A stretch of DNA of 64,000 bases from Bradyrhizobium sp. BTAi1 (GTDB lineage: Bacteria > Pseudomonadota > Alphaproteobacteria > Rhizobiales > Xanthobacteraceae). Location of the stretch: positions 8,200,688 to 8,264,687 of the forward strand of contig NC_009485.1 in assembly GCF_000015165.1 (NCBI RefSeq), written 5' to 3'. The stretch's first letter is position 1. Each line of letters opens with the position of its first letter. Position numbers and translations under genes: made by a program. The notes beneath the pieces were generated by a model. It saw nothing but the letters and a program-made list of their open reading frames with translations, did no database searches and was not told where the DNA came from. This document shows positions 8,948 to 17,377 of the stretch, one piece after another.

Positions 8948-11335
8948 CTAGTCTCCATAGGGAATCCAGATATTCTTCACCCGAACCGCGTGGCGCAGCA
9001 GGATCGGGCCCTCGCTGGCCGCCCTGTCGTACCAATCGAGCGCCAGTCCGTGGTCGACCAGTGTCCGCTTGAGGTTTCCGACCGACAGCCGCTCCGCCAT
9101 TGTCGAGGCCTCCTGCGAGCCGAACACCCAGAGTGCGTCGACATCGTCGTGCTCGGCAAGAACCTTTGCCAGTGCATCGCGCTCGCCTGTCACGATATTG
9201 ACGACTCCTGCCGGCACGTCGGATGTCTCCAGCACCTGATAGAAATCGGTGGCTGCCAGCGGGTGCCGCTCGCTCGGCACCGCGACGACGCGGTTGCCCA
9301 TCGCGATCAACGGTGCCACCAGGCTGATGAAGCCCAGCAGCGGCGCCTCGTCAGGACAGACCACGCCGACCACGCCGATCGGCTCGTGCATGGCAAGCGC
9401 GACGCCGCGCAGCGGCGGTGTGTGGATCGTCCCCTCATATTTGTCGGCCCAGGCGCCATAGCTGAACAGCCGCTCGATGCTCGCCTCGACCTCCGCGCGC
9501 GCCTTTGCCGGCGAGACGCCGGTCAACTCGCCGATCCGCCGCGCGAACTCGTCGCTGCGCGCCGACAGATTCTCGCCAAGGTAGTAGAGGATTTGGGCGC
9601 GATTATGCGCCGTCACCCGCGCCCACGCTTCGGCCGAACGCGCGGCGGCCACGGCGTTACGGATGTCCTTCCGATTGCCCTCGCCGACTTCACCCAGGGG
9701 CTTCCCCTTCGGAGACAGCACCGCGCGCGCATAATTTCCATCGGGGCGGACCTGCTTGCCGCCGAGAAACAGCTTGGCGGTGCGGTCGATCGACGGCGTG
9801 CCGAACCCAGCGCCCTCCGTCGAAGCTTCGGGGAGCGGCGGCAGCTTGGCGCGCGCTGTCCGGCCGCTCCATGCCTTCGGCTTGAGATATTCGTAGATCC
9901 CTTCCCGGCCACCCTCGCGGCCGAAGCCGGACTCCCGGCAGCCGCCGAAGCCGACGCTGGCATCAAACAAGTTTGTTGCATTGACCCAGACCACGCCGGC
10001 CTGAAGTTTCGGCGCGATATCGAGCGCCAGGCCGATGGTCTCGCTCCACACGCTGGCCGCAAGCCCGTAGCGCGTGTTGTTGGCGAGCATCACCGCCTCA
10101 TCCGGCGTGCGGAACGTCATCGCGACCACCACGGGTCCGAAGATCTCCTCGATGGCCACGGTCGAGGACGGATGCACGTTCCACAGCAAAGTCGGAGGAT
10201 AGAAGCAGCCCTCAGCGGGGATGGCTCCGGATGCCTGATATTTCTCGGCCCCCTCCTTCACACCGGTCTCGACCAGCGCCTTGATCCGCTCGAGTTGCAC
10301 CGGCGCAACCACCGCGCCCATGTCGATCGTCTTGTCGAGTGGTGGCCCCACGCGCAGCGTCTCCATGCGGCGGATCAGACGCCTGCGGAACGTTTCTGCG
10401 ATCCCCTCCTGCAGCAACAGCCGCGATCCGGCGCAGCAGACCTGCCCCTGGTTGAACCAGATCGCATCGACCACGCCCTCCACGGCGCCGTCGAGATCGG
10501 CATCCTCGAACACGATGAACGGCGACTTGCCGCCGAGTTCGAGCGTCAGCGATTTGCCGCTGCCTGCGGTCGATTGCCGGATCAGACGACCGACCTCGGT
10601 CGAGCCGGTGAAGGCGATCTTGTCGACGCCGGGATTGTCCACCAGCAAGGCGCCGGTGGCGCCGTCTCCCGTCACCACGTTCAAGACGCCGGGCGGCAGG
10701 CCCGCATCCGCCGCCAGCTCCGCGAACAGCAGCGCGGTAAGCGAGGTGAATTCGGCCGGCTTCAACACCACGGTGTTGCCGGCCGCCAGCGCCGGCGCGA
10801 TCTTCCAGGCCAGCATCAGCAGCGGAAAATTCCACGGGATGATCTGGCCGATGACGCCGACCGGGACATGATCGGCGAATTCGCGCTCCTGCAATTGCGC
10901 CCAGCCGGCGTGATACAGGAAATGGCGCGCGGCCAGCGGCACGTCGAGATCGCGGGTTTCCCTGATCGGTTTGCCGTTGTCGATCGACTCCAGCACCGCA
11001 AACAGTCGCGCGTGACGCTGCAGCATGCGCGCCAAGGCATAGAGATGGCGGGCACGGCCATGGCCGCCGAGCTTTGCCCATGGCAATTGCGCCGCGCGCG
11101 CGGCGCCGACGGCGGCCTCGACATCGGCGGCGACGCCTTGCGCGATCCTGGCCAGCGGCTTGCCGGTGGCCGGCTCGATCGTCGCCAGATGCTTGCCCGA
11201 AGCGGGGGCTGCGAATTTGCCGGCGATGAAATGCCCGAACGTCGCCTCGTGCCGTTTCAGCCAGGCGCGCGCCTCGCCGTCCGCCTCGGGCGCCGAACCA
11301 TAGTCCATGGTGTCAAAGTAATGCGCGATACTCAT
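8948..11335 (-). CDS. Two-domain aldehyde dehydrogenase, ALDH16-like
   Basis: This 795-residue protein is two ALDH units in one chain. The N-terminal unit (to about residue 490) is complete: PWNFPLLM, the cofactor-loop FTGSTEVGR, the general base in LTLELGGK (Glu266) and the nucleophile in GQVCCAGSR (Cys300). The C-terminal unit (about 505-795) keeps the NAD-fold-like part (EPIGVVGVVCPDEAP) but lacks a Cys/Glu catalytic pair and ends early. This matches the bacterial ALDH16 architecture. It ends 2 bp from deoC in the same operon. DeoC cleaves deoxyribose 5-phosphate into glyceraldehyde 3-phosphate and acetaldehyde, so oxidation of the acetaldehyde is the simplest role; this is inference from context. 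Confidence 0.88.
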   Translation of the reverse strand: MSIAHYFDTMDYGSAPEADGEARAWLKRHEATFGHFIAGKFAAPASGKHLATIEPATGKPLARIAQGVAADVEAAVGAARAAQLPWAKLGGHGRARHLYALARMLQRHARLFAVLESIDNGKPIRETRDLDVPLAARHFLYHAGWAQLQEREFADHVPVGVIGQIIPWNFPLLMLAWKIAPALAAGNTVVLKPAEFTSLTALLFAELAADAGLPPGVLNVVTGDGATGALLVDNPGVDKIAFTGSTEVGRLIRQSTAGSGKSLTLELGGKSPFIVFEDADLDGAVEGVVDAIWFNQGQVCCAGSRLLLQEGIAETFRRRLIRRMETLRVGPPLDKTIDMGAVVAPVQLERIKALVETGVKEGAEKYQASGAIPAEGCFYPPTLLWNVHPSSTVAIEEIFGPVVVAMTFRTPDEAVMLANNTRYGLAASVWSETIGLALDIAPKLQAGVVWVNATNLFDASVGFGGCRESGFGREGGREGIYEYLKPKAWSGRTARAKLPPLPEASTEGAGFGTPSIDRTAKLFLGGKQVRPDGNYARAVLSPKGKPLGEVGEGNRKDIRNAVAAARSAEAWARVTAHNRAQILYYLGENLSARSDEFARRIGELTGVSPAKARAEVEASIERLFSYGAWADKYEGTIHTPPLRGVALAMHEPIGVVGVVCPDEAPLLGFISLVAPLIAMGNRVVAVPSERHPLAATDFYQVLETSDVPAGVVNIVTGERDALAKVLAEHDDVDALWVFGSQEASTMAERLSVGNLKRTLVDHGLALDWYDRAASEGPILLRHAVRVKNIWIPYGD

Positions 11336-11337
11336 GA

Positions 11338-12447
11338 TCAGCCCACGGGATGACGGTTGAAGGCCGAGTAGCGGCCGGTGACGTGATGCTCGAGCTGGCG
11401 CTCGATATCGGCAAGCAGGCTGGATGCGCCGATGCGGAACAGCTCCGGCTCCAGCCAGTCGCGCCCCAGCTCCTCCTTCATCAGGAACTGGTAGTTGAGA
11501 ACGTCCTTCGCGGTCGAGATTCCGCCGGCGGGCTTGAAGCCGATCTTGAATCCGGTGCGCTCCTCATAGAGCCTAATCATGCGCAGCATCGCCAATGTCA
11601 CCGGCAGCGTGGCGTTGACGCCCTCCTTGCCGGTCGAGGTCTTGATGAAGTCGGCACCGGCCATCATGCAGACCATCGACGCCTTGGCGACGTTGCGCAG
11701 CGTCTTCAGGTCGCCGGTCGCCAGGATCGTCTTCAGATGCGCAGCGCCGCAGGCAGCGCGGAAATCCCGCACCTCGGCGTAGAGCGCGCGCCAATCACCG
11801 GTCAGCACATGCTCGCGCGTGATGACGATGTCGATCTCCTGCGCACCGTCGTTGACGGATGCCTCGATCTCCTTGAGCTTCAGATCGTGCGGGATGAGAC
11901 CTGCAGGAAATCCGGTCGAGACCGCGGCGACCGGAATGTCGGAGCCGTCGAGCGCCTCCACCGCGGTCGCGACGAAGCGGTGATAGACGCAGATCGCGCC
12001 CGTGTGCAGCCCGCGCCCGGCAAAGCCGAGGGCCGCGAGGAGATCGCCGCGCAGCGGCGCGCGCGCCTTGGCGCAAAGACGCTTCACGCGCTCGGTCGTA
12101 TCGTCACCGTTGAGCGTCGTCAGGTCGATGCAGGTGATCGCCTTGAGCAGCCAGGCTGCCTGCGCATCCTTCTTGACGGTACGCCGGCCGGGCAGACTCG
12201 CAACGCGGCGCTCGGCGGCGGACAGATTGATCCTGATCTCGTCGACCCAATCCATCTCCAGCGCGCGGCCGCTGTTGCGCGCAATGGCATGCGTGTGATT
12301 ATGATCCCGCCCATGCGGCTGCACCGGCACTGCGGATGGATTTGGTCTCAAGACGCCCTGCGCCATCGGTACGCCGTGCGGTGCTAGCGAATCGGCAGAA
12401 GCGCCGGATTGACTGAATGTGCCCACTGCAACATGCGCTCCTCCCAT
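11338..12447 (-). CDS. deoC: Deoxyribose-phosphate aldolase
   Basis: DeoC splits 2-deoxyribose 5-phosphate into glyceraldehyde 3-phosphate and acetaldehyde. The class I aldolase barrel is clear: CIDLTTLNGDDT near the start of the domain, the Schiff-base lysine in DFIKTSTGKEG, and the second lysine in GFKPAGGIST. The protein carries an N-terminal extension of about 65 residues before MDWVDEIRINL. The start is uncertain: the ATG at 12447 has GAGGCGAAGG just before it, and later in-frame ATGs exist at 12366 and near 12258. It is the first gene of the leftward operon, and a DeoR-type operator lies at 12500-12515 just upstream. Confidence 0.92.
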   Translation of the reverse strand: MGGAHVAVGTFSQSGASADSLAPHGVPMAQGVLRPNPSAVPVQPHGRDHNHTHAIARNSGRALEMDWVDEIRINLSAAERRVASLPGRRTVKKDAQAAWLLKAITCIDLTTLNGDDTTERVKRLCAKARAPLRGDLLAALGFAGRGLHTGAICVYHRFVATAVEALDGSDIPVAAVSTGFPAGLIPHDLKLKEIEASVNDGAQEIDIVITREHVLTGDWRALYAEVRDFRAACGAAHLKTILATGDLKTLRNVAKASMVCMMAGADFIKTSTGKEGVNATLPVTLAMLRMIRLYEERTGFKIGFKPAGGISTAKDVLNYQFLMKEELGRDWLEPELFRIGASSLLADIERQLEHHVTGRYSAFNRHPVG

Positions 12448-12499
12448 CCTTCGCCTCTGCTGCCCGCCATCGCGCGCAGGACCTGGCTGCCGGACCATA

Positions 12500-12515
12500 T
12501 GTTATTATTGTAACA
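12500..12515 (-). promoter_or_regulatory. DeoR-type operator in the deoC-deoR divergent region
   Basis: TGTTATTATTGTAACA is a palindrome with 5-bp arms (TGTTA/TAACA; 6 bp if the flanking bases are included). It agrees at 13 of 16 positions with the E. coli DeoR operator TGTTAGAATTCTAACA, recalled from the literature. On the minus strand a perfect TTGACA -35 hexamer lies at 12553-12558, which would put transcription start near 12523 and the operator just downstream of it. The same element is about 60 bp upstream of deoR, so autoregulation is also possible. Confidence 0.72.
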
Positions 12516-12575
12516 TTTCGACGTTGCTAAACTCACATCATTGTAAGATCATTGTCAACCAGATAAGCAAGCGCG

Positions 12576-13382
12576 GTGACGAAGAAGATGGCTGAAACAC
12601 CGACCGCACGTTCCAGCGAGTCCCGCGTCCAGCGTCTGCAACGGCTGCGGCGCGCCGTGGAGACAAGCGGCGCACTGCATCTGAAGGACGCCGCCGACTT
12701 GCTGAAGGTGTCGGAGATGACGGTCAGGCGCGACCTTGCCGGTCCGGAGGCGGCGCTCGCCCTGCTCGGCGGCTATGTCGTCAACGCGGCGTCGCCGACC
12801 GGCATCAAGTACGCATTCGAGCAGGAAATCGACCAGCACACGCAGGACAAGCGCCTGGCCTGCCGGTCCGCAGCCGCCTCGATCAAGGAAGGCGACACCA
12901 TCTTCATCGACTGCGGCACCACCATGCAGTCGCTGGCGGATTGCCTGCCCGAGGACATGCCCCTGTCGGTGATCTGCTATTCGCTGAACGTCGTCACGAT
13001 CGTCACCCGCCGGCCTGCAACGCAGGTGATGCTGATGGGCGGGCTCTACCATCCGTCGTCGCAGTCGTTCTCGTCGGACGACGGCCTGTCCTATCTGCGG
13101 CGGCTCGGGGTCAACAAGGCTTTCATCTCGGCCGGCGGCCTGCACTGGACCCGCGGCGCGAGCTGCTCGAACTTTCACGAGGTCGCCATCAAGCAGGCTG
13201 TGATCGCCACTGCGATGGAGAGCATCCTGGTGGTCGACGCCAGCAAGCTCGGCAGCCTCAAGCCGGCATTCTTCTCGGACGTGAGCTCGTTCTCGCGCAT
13301 CATCGTCGGCGGCGCGGTGCCATCAGAGACACGCAAGCACTTCCGCGGCCTTCCGGTCGAATACGTCACCGGCGCAGCCTGA
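12576..13382 (+). CDS. deoR: DeoR-family transcriptional repressor, close to E. coli DeoR
   Basis: This 268-residue protein has an N-terminal helix-turn-helix reading LHLKDAADLLKVSEMTVRRDL, followed by LLGGY, and a C-terminal sugar-phosphate sensor domain with FIDCGTT, ICYSLN and GASCSN. These blocks are those of E. coli DeoR itself, which senses deoxyribose 5-phosphate, rather than of the wider GlpR/AgaR family (comparison from memory). The start is a GTG at 12576; an ATG at 12588 is possible, and neither has a strong ribosome-binding site. It is divergent from deoC and convergent with the CUT2 binding-protein gene. Operators matching E. coli DeoR are found before both neighbouring operons, supporting a local repressor role. 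Confidence 0.93.
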   Translation: MTKKMAETPTARSSESRVQRLQRLRRAVETSGALHLKDAADLLKVSEMTVRRDLAGPEAALALLGGYVVNAASPTGIKYAFEQEIDQHTQDKRLACRSAAASIKEGDTIFIDCGTTMQSLADCLPEDMPLSVICYSLNVVTIVTRRPATQVMLMGGLYHPSSQSFSSDDGLSYLRRLGVNKAFISAGGLHWTRGASCSNFHEVAIKQAVIATAMESILVVDASKLGSLKPAFFSDVSSFSRIIVGGAVPSETRKHFRGLPVEYVTGAA

Positions 13383-13414
13383 AGCGGCGGGTCGCCCGAT
13401 CAGCTCTGCTGAAT

Positions 13415-13442
13415 GATGCGCGGCTCCGTAGAACCGCGCATC
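13415..13442. terminator. Stem-loop between convergent deoR and binding-protein genes
   Basis: GATGCGCGG at 13415-13423 pairs perfectly with CCGCGCATC at 13434-13442 across a 10-base loop. It lies in the 72-bp gap between two converging genes, the usual place for a bidirectional terminator. There is no clear T run on either side, so this is a structural prediction. Confidence 0.5.
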
Positions 13443-13454
13443 GCTATTGCGAAC

Positions 13455-14603
13455 TCAGTTGCAGGCCGGCTTTGCCTTGTTGCAAGCGTCCACCAGCTCG
13501 GGCGGCGGTTCCTTCTTGAAGACGGTCTTGTAGGATTCCAGCACATTCGACTGGGTGACCGGCAGCGACTGCACGCCGATCCAGCCGGGCGTTTCCTTCC
13601 CCAACAGCGCATTCATCATCGCCAGTGCCTCGGCGACGCCCTGGTCATAGGGACGCTGCGAGCCGGTCGCCTTCAGCGGACCGCCCTTGGCAATCTCGAT
13701 TGCCGATTGCAGGCCGAGATCGACCGTCGTCATCGGAATGTCGATGCCCTGGGCCCGCATCGAGCTCAGCGTGTCGAGTGCCGGCTGATCCCACACCGCG
13801 TACAGTCCCTTGACGTCGGGATTGCCGGTCAGGAAGTCGCCCGCGATCTGCGAGACCTTTGGCGGATCGGTAAAATCAACCTGCTTCATCTTAATGTCGG
13901 GCCGGTTTGCTTTCATCCACTCGCGCACGCCCTTGGTGCGCTCGTTGGTGCTGAAATAGTCGACGCCGAAATTCACGAGGCCGATCGTCGCGCCCTGCGG
14001 CACGCAAGACGCCAGAATCTGGGCCGCGATCTGGCCGTTGCCCTGGCTGTCGGCCGAGACCATCGTGACATATTCCTCGGGGTGCTTCAGGCCGGTCGGG
14101 ATGCTGTCCATCAGCACGAGCTTGATGCCCGCCTTGGCGATCTTCTTGTAGGTCGGCGCCGTCGCGGTGAAATCGACCGGGATCGAAATGATCCCGTCCG
14201 GATGCTGCTGGATGGTGTTCTCGATATCGGCGATCTGCTTATCCACCTGATATTCGGCGGAGGCGACGCCCGTCACGGTCACGCCGTACTTCTTCAGCGT
14301 ATCCGTGATGCCCTGGATCTGGAGCTGCGACCAGTCGAGGTTGACCGTCTGCATCGAGATGCCGACCTTGAAGTGCTTCTCCTTGATCTTCGCGGCATCG
14401 GCCTCCGACAGCGCCAGCACCTCGGGCGACGCCGCCTTCTCGCCGTGCGGCCCTTGGCCCACGATCGATTTCGGCCCGAGCTTTGCGAGATCGACGCCCT
14501 TGACGCAGGTCGCGGGCACGTCGGCGCGGGCCGGGGAGATCGCGGAGACGGCCGCAGCCATCAACACGGTCAAAGGCAAGGCTTGTCGCAAGATTGGTGT
14601 CAT
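13455..14603 (-). CDS. Periplasmic binding protein of CUT2 (ribose-type) ABC importer
   Basis: This 382-residue secreted protein starts MTPILRQALPLTVLMAAAVSAISPARA, a signal peptide, followed by a Peripla_BP_4 (ribose/galactose-binding) domain. Visible blocks are FKVGISMQTVNLDWSQLQIQG-like strand A, DGIISIPVD, GIKLVLMDSIP and GLYAVWDQPALD. The ATG at 14603 is preferred over one at 14615, because GGAGG before it overlaps the earlier ATG. It is the last gene of the CUT2 operon, 102 bp after the permease. An insert of about 55 residues precedes the first sugar-binding strand. The ligand is not determined; the DeoR-type control suggests deoxyribose, a deoxynucleoside or ribose. Confidence 0.9.
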   Translation of the reverse strand: MTPILRQALPLTVLMAAAVSAISPARADVPATCVKGVDLAKLGPKSIVGQGPHGEKAASPEVLALSEADAAKIKEKHFKVGISMQTVNLDWSQLQIQGITDTLKKYGVTVTGVASAEYQVDKQIADIENTIQQHPDGIISIPVDFTATAPTYKKIAKAGIKLVLMDSIPTGLKHPEEYVTMVSADSQGNGQIAAQILASCVPQGATIGLVNFGVDYFSTNERTKGVREWMKANRPDIKMKQVDFTDPPKVSQIAGDFLTGNPDVKGLYAVWDQPALDTLSSMRAQGIDIPMTTVDLGLQSAIEIAKGGPLKATGSQRPYDQGVAEALAMMNALLGKETPGWIGVQSLPVTQSNVLESYKTVFKKEPPPELVDACNKAKPACN

Positions 14604-14705
14604 CGTTTCCTCCATGTTGGTCGCGGATTGTCGGAGGGCGAGCGACCTTGCCCCTCCCCACGCCGCGCGATGAGCTTGTGGCTCAGACGCAGCGCGAGAC
14701 CTTGA

Positions 14706-15698
14706 TTAGCGTTTCGTGAAAGCAACGGCGGCCACGATGATCGCGCCCTTGATCACGAGCTGCATCGGCGAGCTCACGCCGAGCAGGACCAGGCCGTTGT
14801 TGAGCGTTCCGATGATCAAGCTGCCGAACAGCGTCCCCAGGATGTAGCCGCGCCCGCCGAACAGGCTGCAGCCGCCGAGGATCACCGCCGCGATGACGTC
14901 GAGCTCCATGCCCTGCACGACGTCGGGCCGCGCCGCATGCGAACGCGCGGAGAGCACCAGCGCGGCGAGCCCCGCCAGCGTGCCGGTCAGGACGAAGGCG
15001 GCGGTCGTGATCAGCTTGGTGTTGATGCCGGAATAGAGCGCCGCGGTCGGGTTGCCGCCGACCGCATAGATACGGCGGCCGAACACGTTGTAATGCAGCA
15101 GCAGGATGCCGACGATCATTGCTGCCAAGGTCCAGGCGATCGGAACCGGAATGCCGAGCAATGTGCCTTCGCCGAAGATCGCGAAATAGGTTTCGTTGGT
15201 GATGATGACCGGCTTGGTGTTGGTCACCATCATCGCCAGTCCCCGTGCCATGCTGAGCGACCCCAGCGTCACCAGGAAGGACGGGATCGATAGCTGCGTG
15301 GTCAGGATGCCGTTGAGCAGTCCGACCAGCGCGCCGGTGCCGAGCCCGGCCACGGCCCCCACGATCCAGCTGTTGTTGATCTGGCTCATCGCCAGAGCGG
15401 CCGCCATGCCCGACAGCGCCAGCGTCGATGCAACGGAGAGATCGATCTGACGTGCGATGATGATGAAGGTCATCCCGACCGCAATGATCGACACCAGCGT
15501 CGTCTGTCGTCCGATATTCAGGAAGTTGTCGACCGAGAGGAACCAGGGCGACGACAGGCTGAACACGACCAGCAGGATCACGAAGGCGATGTACAGCATG
15601 TAGGGCCGCTCGCCCCGCAGCAGACTCTGCAGAATCCTGCGGCGCCGGTCGGACCGGGTCGACGAAGCGACGATGTTGGGTGCAGTCAGTTCGGTCAT
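14706..15698 (-). CDS. CUT2 ABC permease, RbsC type
   Basis: This 330-residue inner-membrane protein has eight to ten hydrophobic segments and the RbsC hallmark VGMTFIIIARQIDLSVASTLALSG, followed later by PSFLVTLGSLSMARG and GTLAGLAALVLSAR. In CUT2 systems one permease gene supplies both halves of the channel. Its start overlaps the ATPase stop by 4 bases (ATGA), so the two are coupled. The product should pass the sugar delivered by the neighbouring Peripla_BP_4 protein. Confidence 0.93.
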   Translation of the reverse strand: MTELTAPNIVASSTRSDRRRRILQSLLRGERPYMLYIAFVILLVVFSLSSPWFLSVDNFLNIGRQTTLVSIIAVGMTFIIIARQIDLSVASTLALSGMAAALAMSQINNSWIVGAVAGLGTGALVGLLNGILTTQLSIPSFLVTLGSLSMARGLAMMVTNTKPVIITNETYFAIFGEGTLLGIPVPIAWTLAAMIVGILLLHYNVFGRRIYAVGGNPTAALYSGINTKLITTAAFVLTGTLAGLAALVLSARSHAARPDVVQGMELDVIAAVILGGCSLFGGRGYILGTLFGSLIIGTLNNGLVLLGVSSPMQLVIKGAIIVAAVAFTKR

Positions 15699-17275
15699 GC
15701 GGGAAGCTCTTGCAAGTGGCCCGGCGCGGAGGCCTGGTACATCTGGAGGAGATGGTGCAGCTCCTCGGCATCATCGATCTCGCCGCGCGTGAGCGTGCGA
15801 GCGACGCGCCCGTTGACGATCACGGAGATGCGGTCGCAGAGCGCGATCAATTCAACGAGGTCGGACGAGACGACCAGAACCCCGCTGCCGTCGCGGGCGG
15901 CATTCCGGATCACGGCGTAGATGTCCTCGCGTGCACCGACGTCCACGCCGACCGTCGGTTCGTCCAGGAGCAGCACACGGGGCCGCGGATCATTCCATTT
16001 TCCGAACACGACCTTCTGCTGGTTGCCGCCGGAGAGCGTCCTGACCGGGCTAGAGGTGCCCTGCGCTTTCACCGCAAGCCTGGCGACCGCGGTTTCCGCA
16101 CGTCTGGCTGCAGCGCGCCGCTGCATCCAGCTCCAGCGCGAGAAATGCGGAAGCCGCGGCAGTGTGACGTTTCGCTCGATCGAATGGTCGAGAACCAGCC
16201 CCTGCACGTGCCGGTCTTCCGGCACCAGCGCGACGCCCTGTTCGATCGCATCGGCTGGCCCGCTCGGCCGCCATCGCCGGCCATCGATCTCGATCGTGCC
16301 GCTCTCGAGCGGCCGCAGGCCGAACACCGTCTCCAGAATCTCCGTACGTCCGCTGCCGATCAATCCGGCGAGTCCGTGGATCTCGCCCTTCAGCACGGAA
16401 ACATCGATGGCGCGAAGCCGATCGTTGGAGACGTTCGACAATGACAACACCGGCGACGGATCTATCTTGCGCGGCGCGGCAGGCTCGGCGCGCGAGCTCA
16501 TCGATGCCGAACGAGCGGTTCCGACGATGGCGCTGACCAGCCGCTTCATGTCTGTCTCGGCGGTGACGAAGGTGCCGGCGTCGGCGCCGTCGCGCAGCAC
16601 AGTCACACGCTGCGAGATCTCGAACACCTCGTTGAGCCGATGGGTCACATAGATGACGCCGACGCCGCGGCGCGTCGCCTTTCCGATCGCGTCGAACAGG
16701 ATCCGGACTTCATCCGATGTCAGCGAGGAGGTCGGCTCGTCGAGGATCAGAAGCCGAACGTCGCCCAGCAGCGCCTTTGCGATCTCCGTCATCTGACGGT
16801 AGGCGAACGGGAGTGAGCCGACGGTCGCTCTCGGATCCAGGGGAATGCCGAGCTCTGTCAGGAAGGCCTCGGCCCTGGCCATCAGCGCCCGCTGCCTGAC
16901 GAAGCCGAGAGCCGCGCGTGGCTCGCGCCCCAGCAACAAATTGTCCGCAACGCTCAAGGATTCGACGAGGCTGAGGTCCTGATAGACGACGGCGATCCCC
17001 GCGGCGCGCGACTTCGCCGGGCTGTCGAATTCCACCCGCCGGCCGGCGATCTCGATCGTGCCGCTGTCGAGGGCATGAACACCGCTGAGAATCTTGATCA
17101 GCGTGGATTTGCCGGCGCCGTTCTCGCCGAGCAGCGCATGCACCTCGCCGGCCCGGACCTCCAGGTTGACGTCGCGAAGTGCTCGCACGCCGCCGAAGCG
17201 CTTGTTGATGGCACTCACCCTCACAAGCGCGGTCGACGGCAGAGAGTCTGCTGCAACCGAACCGGACAATTCCAC
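15695..17275 (-). CDS. CUT2 ABC ATPase with two nucleotide-binding domains, RbsA type
   Basis: The protein has 526 residues and two fused ATPase domains. The first has Walker A GENGAGKST, a signature region LPFAYRQMTEIAKAL and Walker B LLILDEPTSSLT. The second has a degenerate Walker A (LAGLIGSGRTEI), signature LSGGNQQKVVFGKW and DEPTVGVDVGA, as usual for RbsA/MglA. The start is a GTG at 17275, because GGGAGGAAAGC precedes it closely; an upstream in-frame ATG at 17318-17320 has no such site and abuts the operators. It is the first gene of the CUT2 operon, and DeoR-type palindromes lie upstream. Confidence 0.93.
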   Translation of the reverse strand: MELSGSVAADSLPSTALVRVSAINKRFGGVRALRDVNLEVRAGEVHALLGENGAGKSTLIKILSGVHALDSGTIEIAGRRVEFDSPAKSRAAGIAVVYQDLSLVESLSVADNLLLGREPRAALGFVRQRALMARAEAFLTELGIPLDPRATVGSLPFAYRQMTEIAKALLGDVRLLILDEPTSSLTSDEVRILFDAIGKATRRGVGVIYVTHRLNEVFEISQRVTVLRDGADAGTFVTAETDMKRLVSAIVGTARSASMSSRAEPAAPRKIDPSPVLSLSNVSNDRLRAIDVSVLKGEIHGLAGLIGSGRTEILETVFGLRPLESGTIEIDGRRWRPSGPADAIEQGVALVPEDRHVQGLVLDHSIERNVTLPRLPHFSRWSWMQRRAAARRAETAVARLAVKAQGTSSPVRTLSGGNQQKVVFGKWNDPRPRVLLLDEPTVGVDVGAREDIYAVIRNAARDGSGVLVVSSDLVELIALCDRISVIVNGRVARTLTRGEIDDAEELHHLLQMYQASAPGHLQELPA

Positions 17276-17322
17276 GCTTTCCTCCCGCCGCCCCGCGCGA
17301 TGCTGGTACGATGGTGACATAT

Positions 17323-17338
17323 TGTTATTTTTACAACG
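17323..17338 (-). promoter_or_regulatory. Second, weaker DeoR-type half-palindrome
   Basis: TGTTATTTTTACAACG shares the TGTTATT left arm of the other two sites but matches the E. coli operator at only 10 of 16 positions. It lies 21 bp from the strong site (two helical turns), so cooperative binding is conceivable. Confidence 0.4.
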
Positions 17339-17343
17339 TTATA

Positions 17344-17377
17344 TGTTATAATTCTATCATATCGGATGGCCTGTCAA
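17344..17377 (-). promoter_or_regulatory. Promoter of CUT2 operon with overlapping DeoR-type operator
   Basis: On the minus strand TTGACA (plus-strand 17372-17377) is followed after 18 bases by AATTAT (17348-17353), a plausible sigma-70 promoter. The sequence TGTTATAATTCTATCA at 17344-17359 covers this -10 region and matches the E. coli DeoR operator at 14 of 16 positions. Extended to 18 bases it matches the operator by deoC at 15 of 18. Binding here should block the promoter. Confidence 0.72.

Noticed and set aside
8507..11353. A 948-codon open frame on the plus strand
   Set aside because: It mirrors the ALDH16-like gene and the RbsD/FucU gene; composition and lack of similarity show that it is a by-product of high GC at third codon positions.
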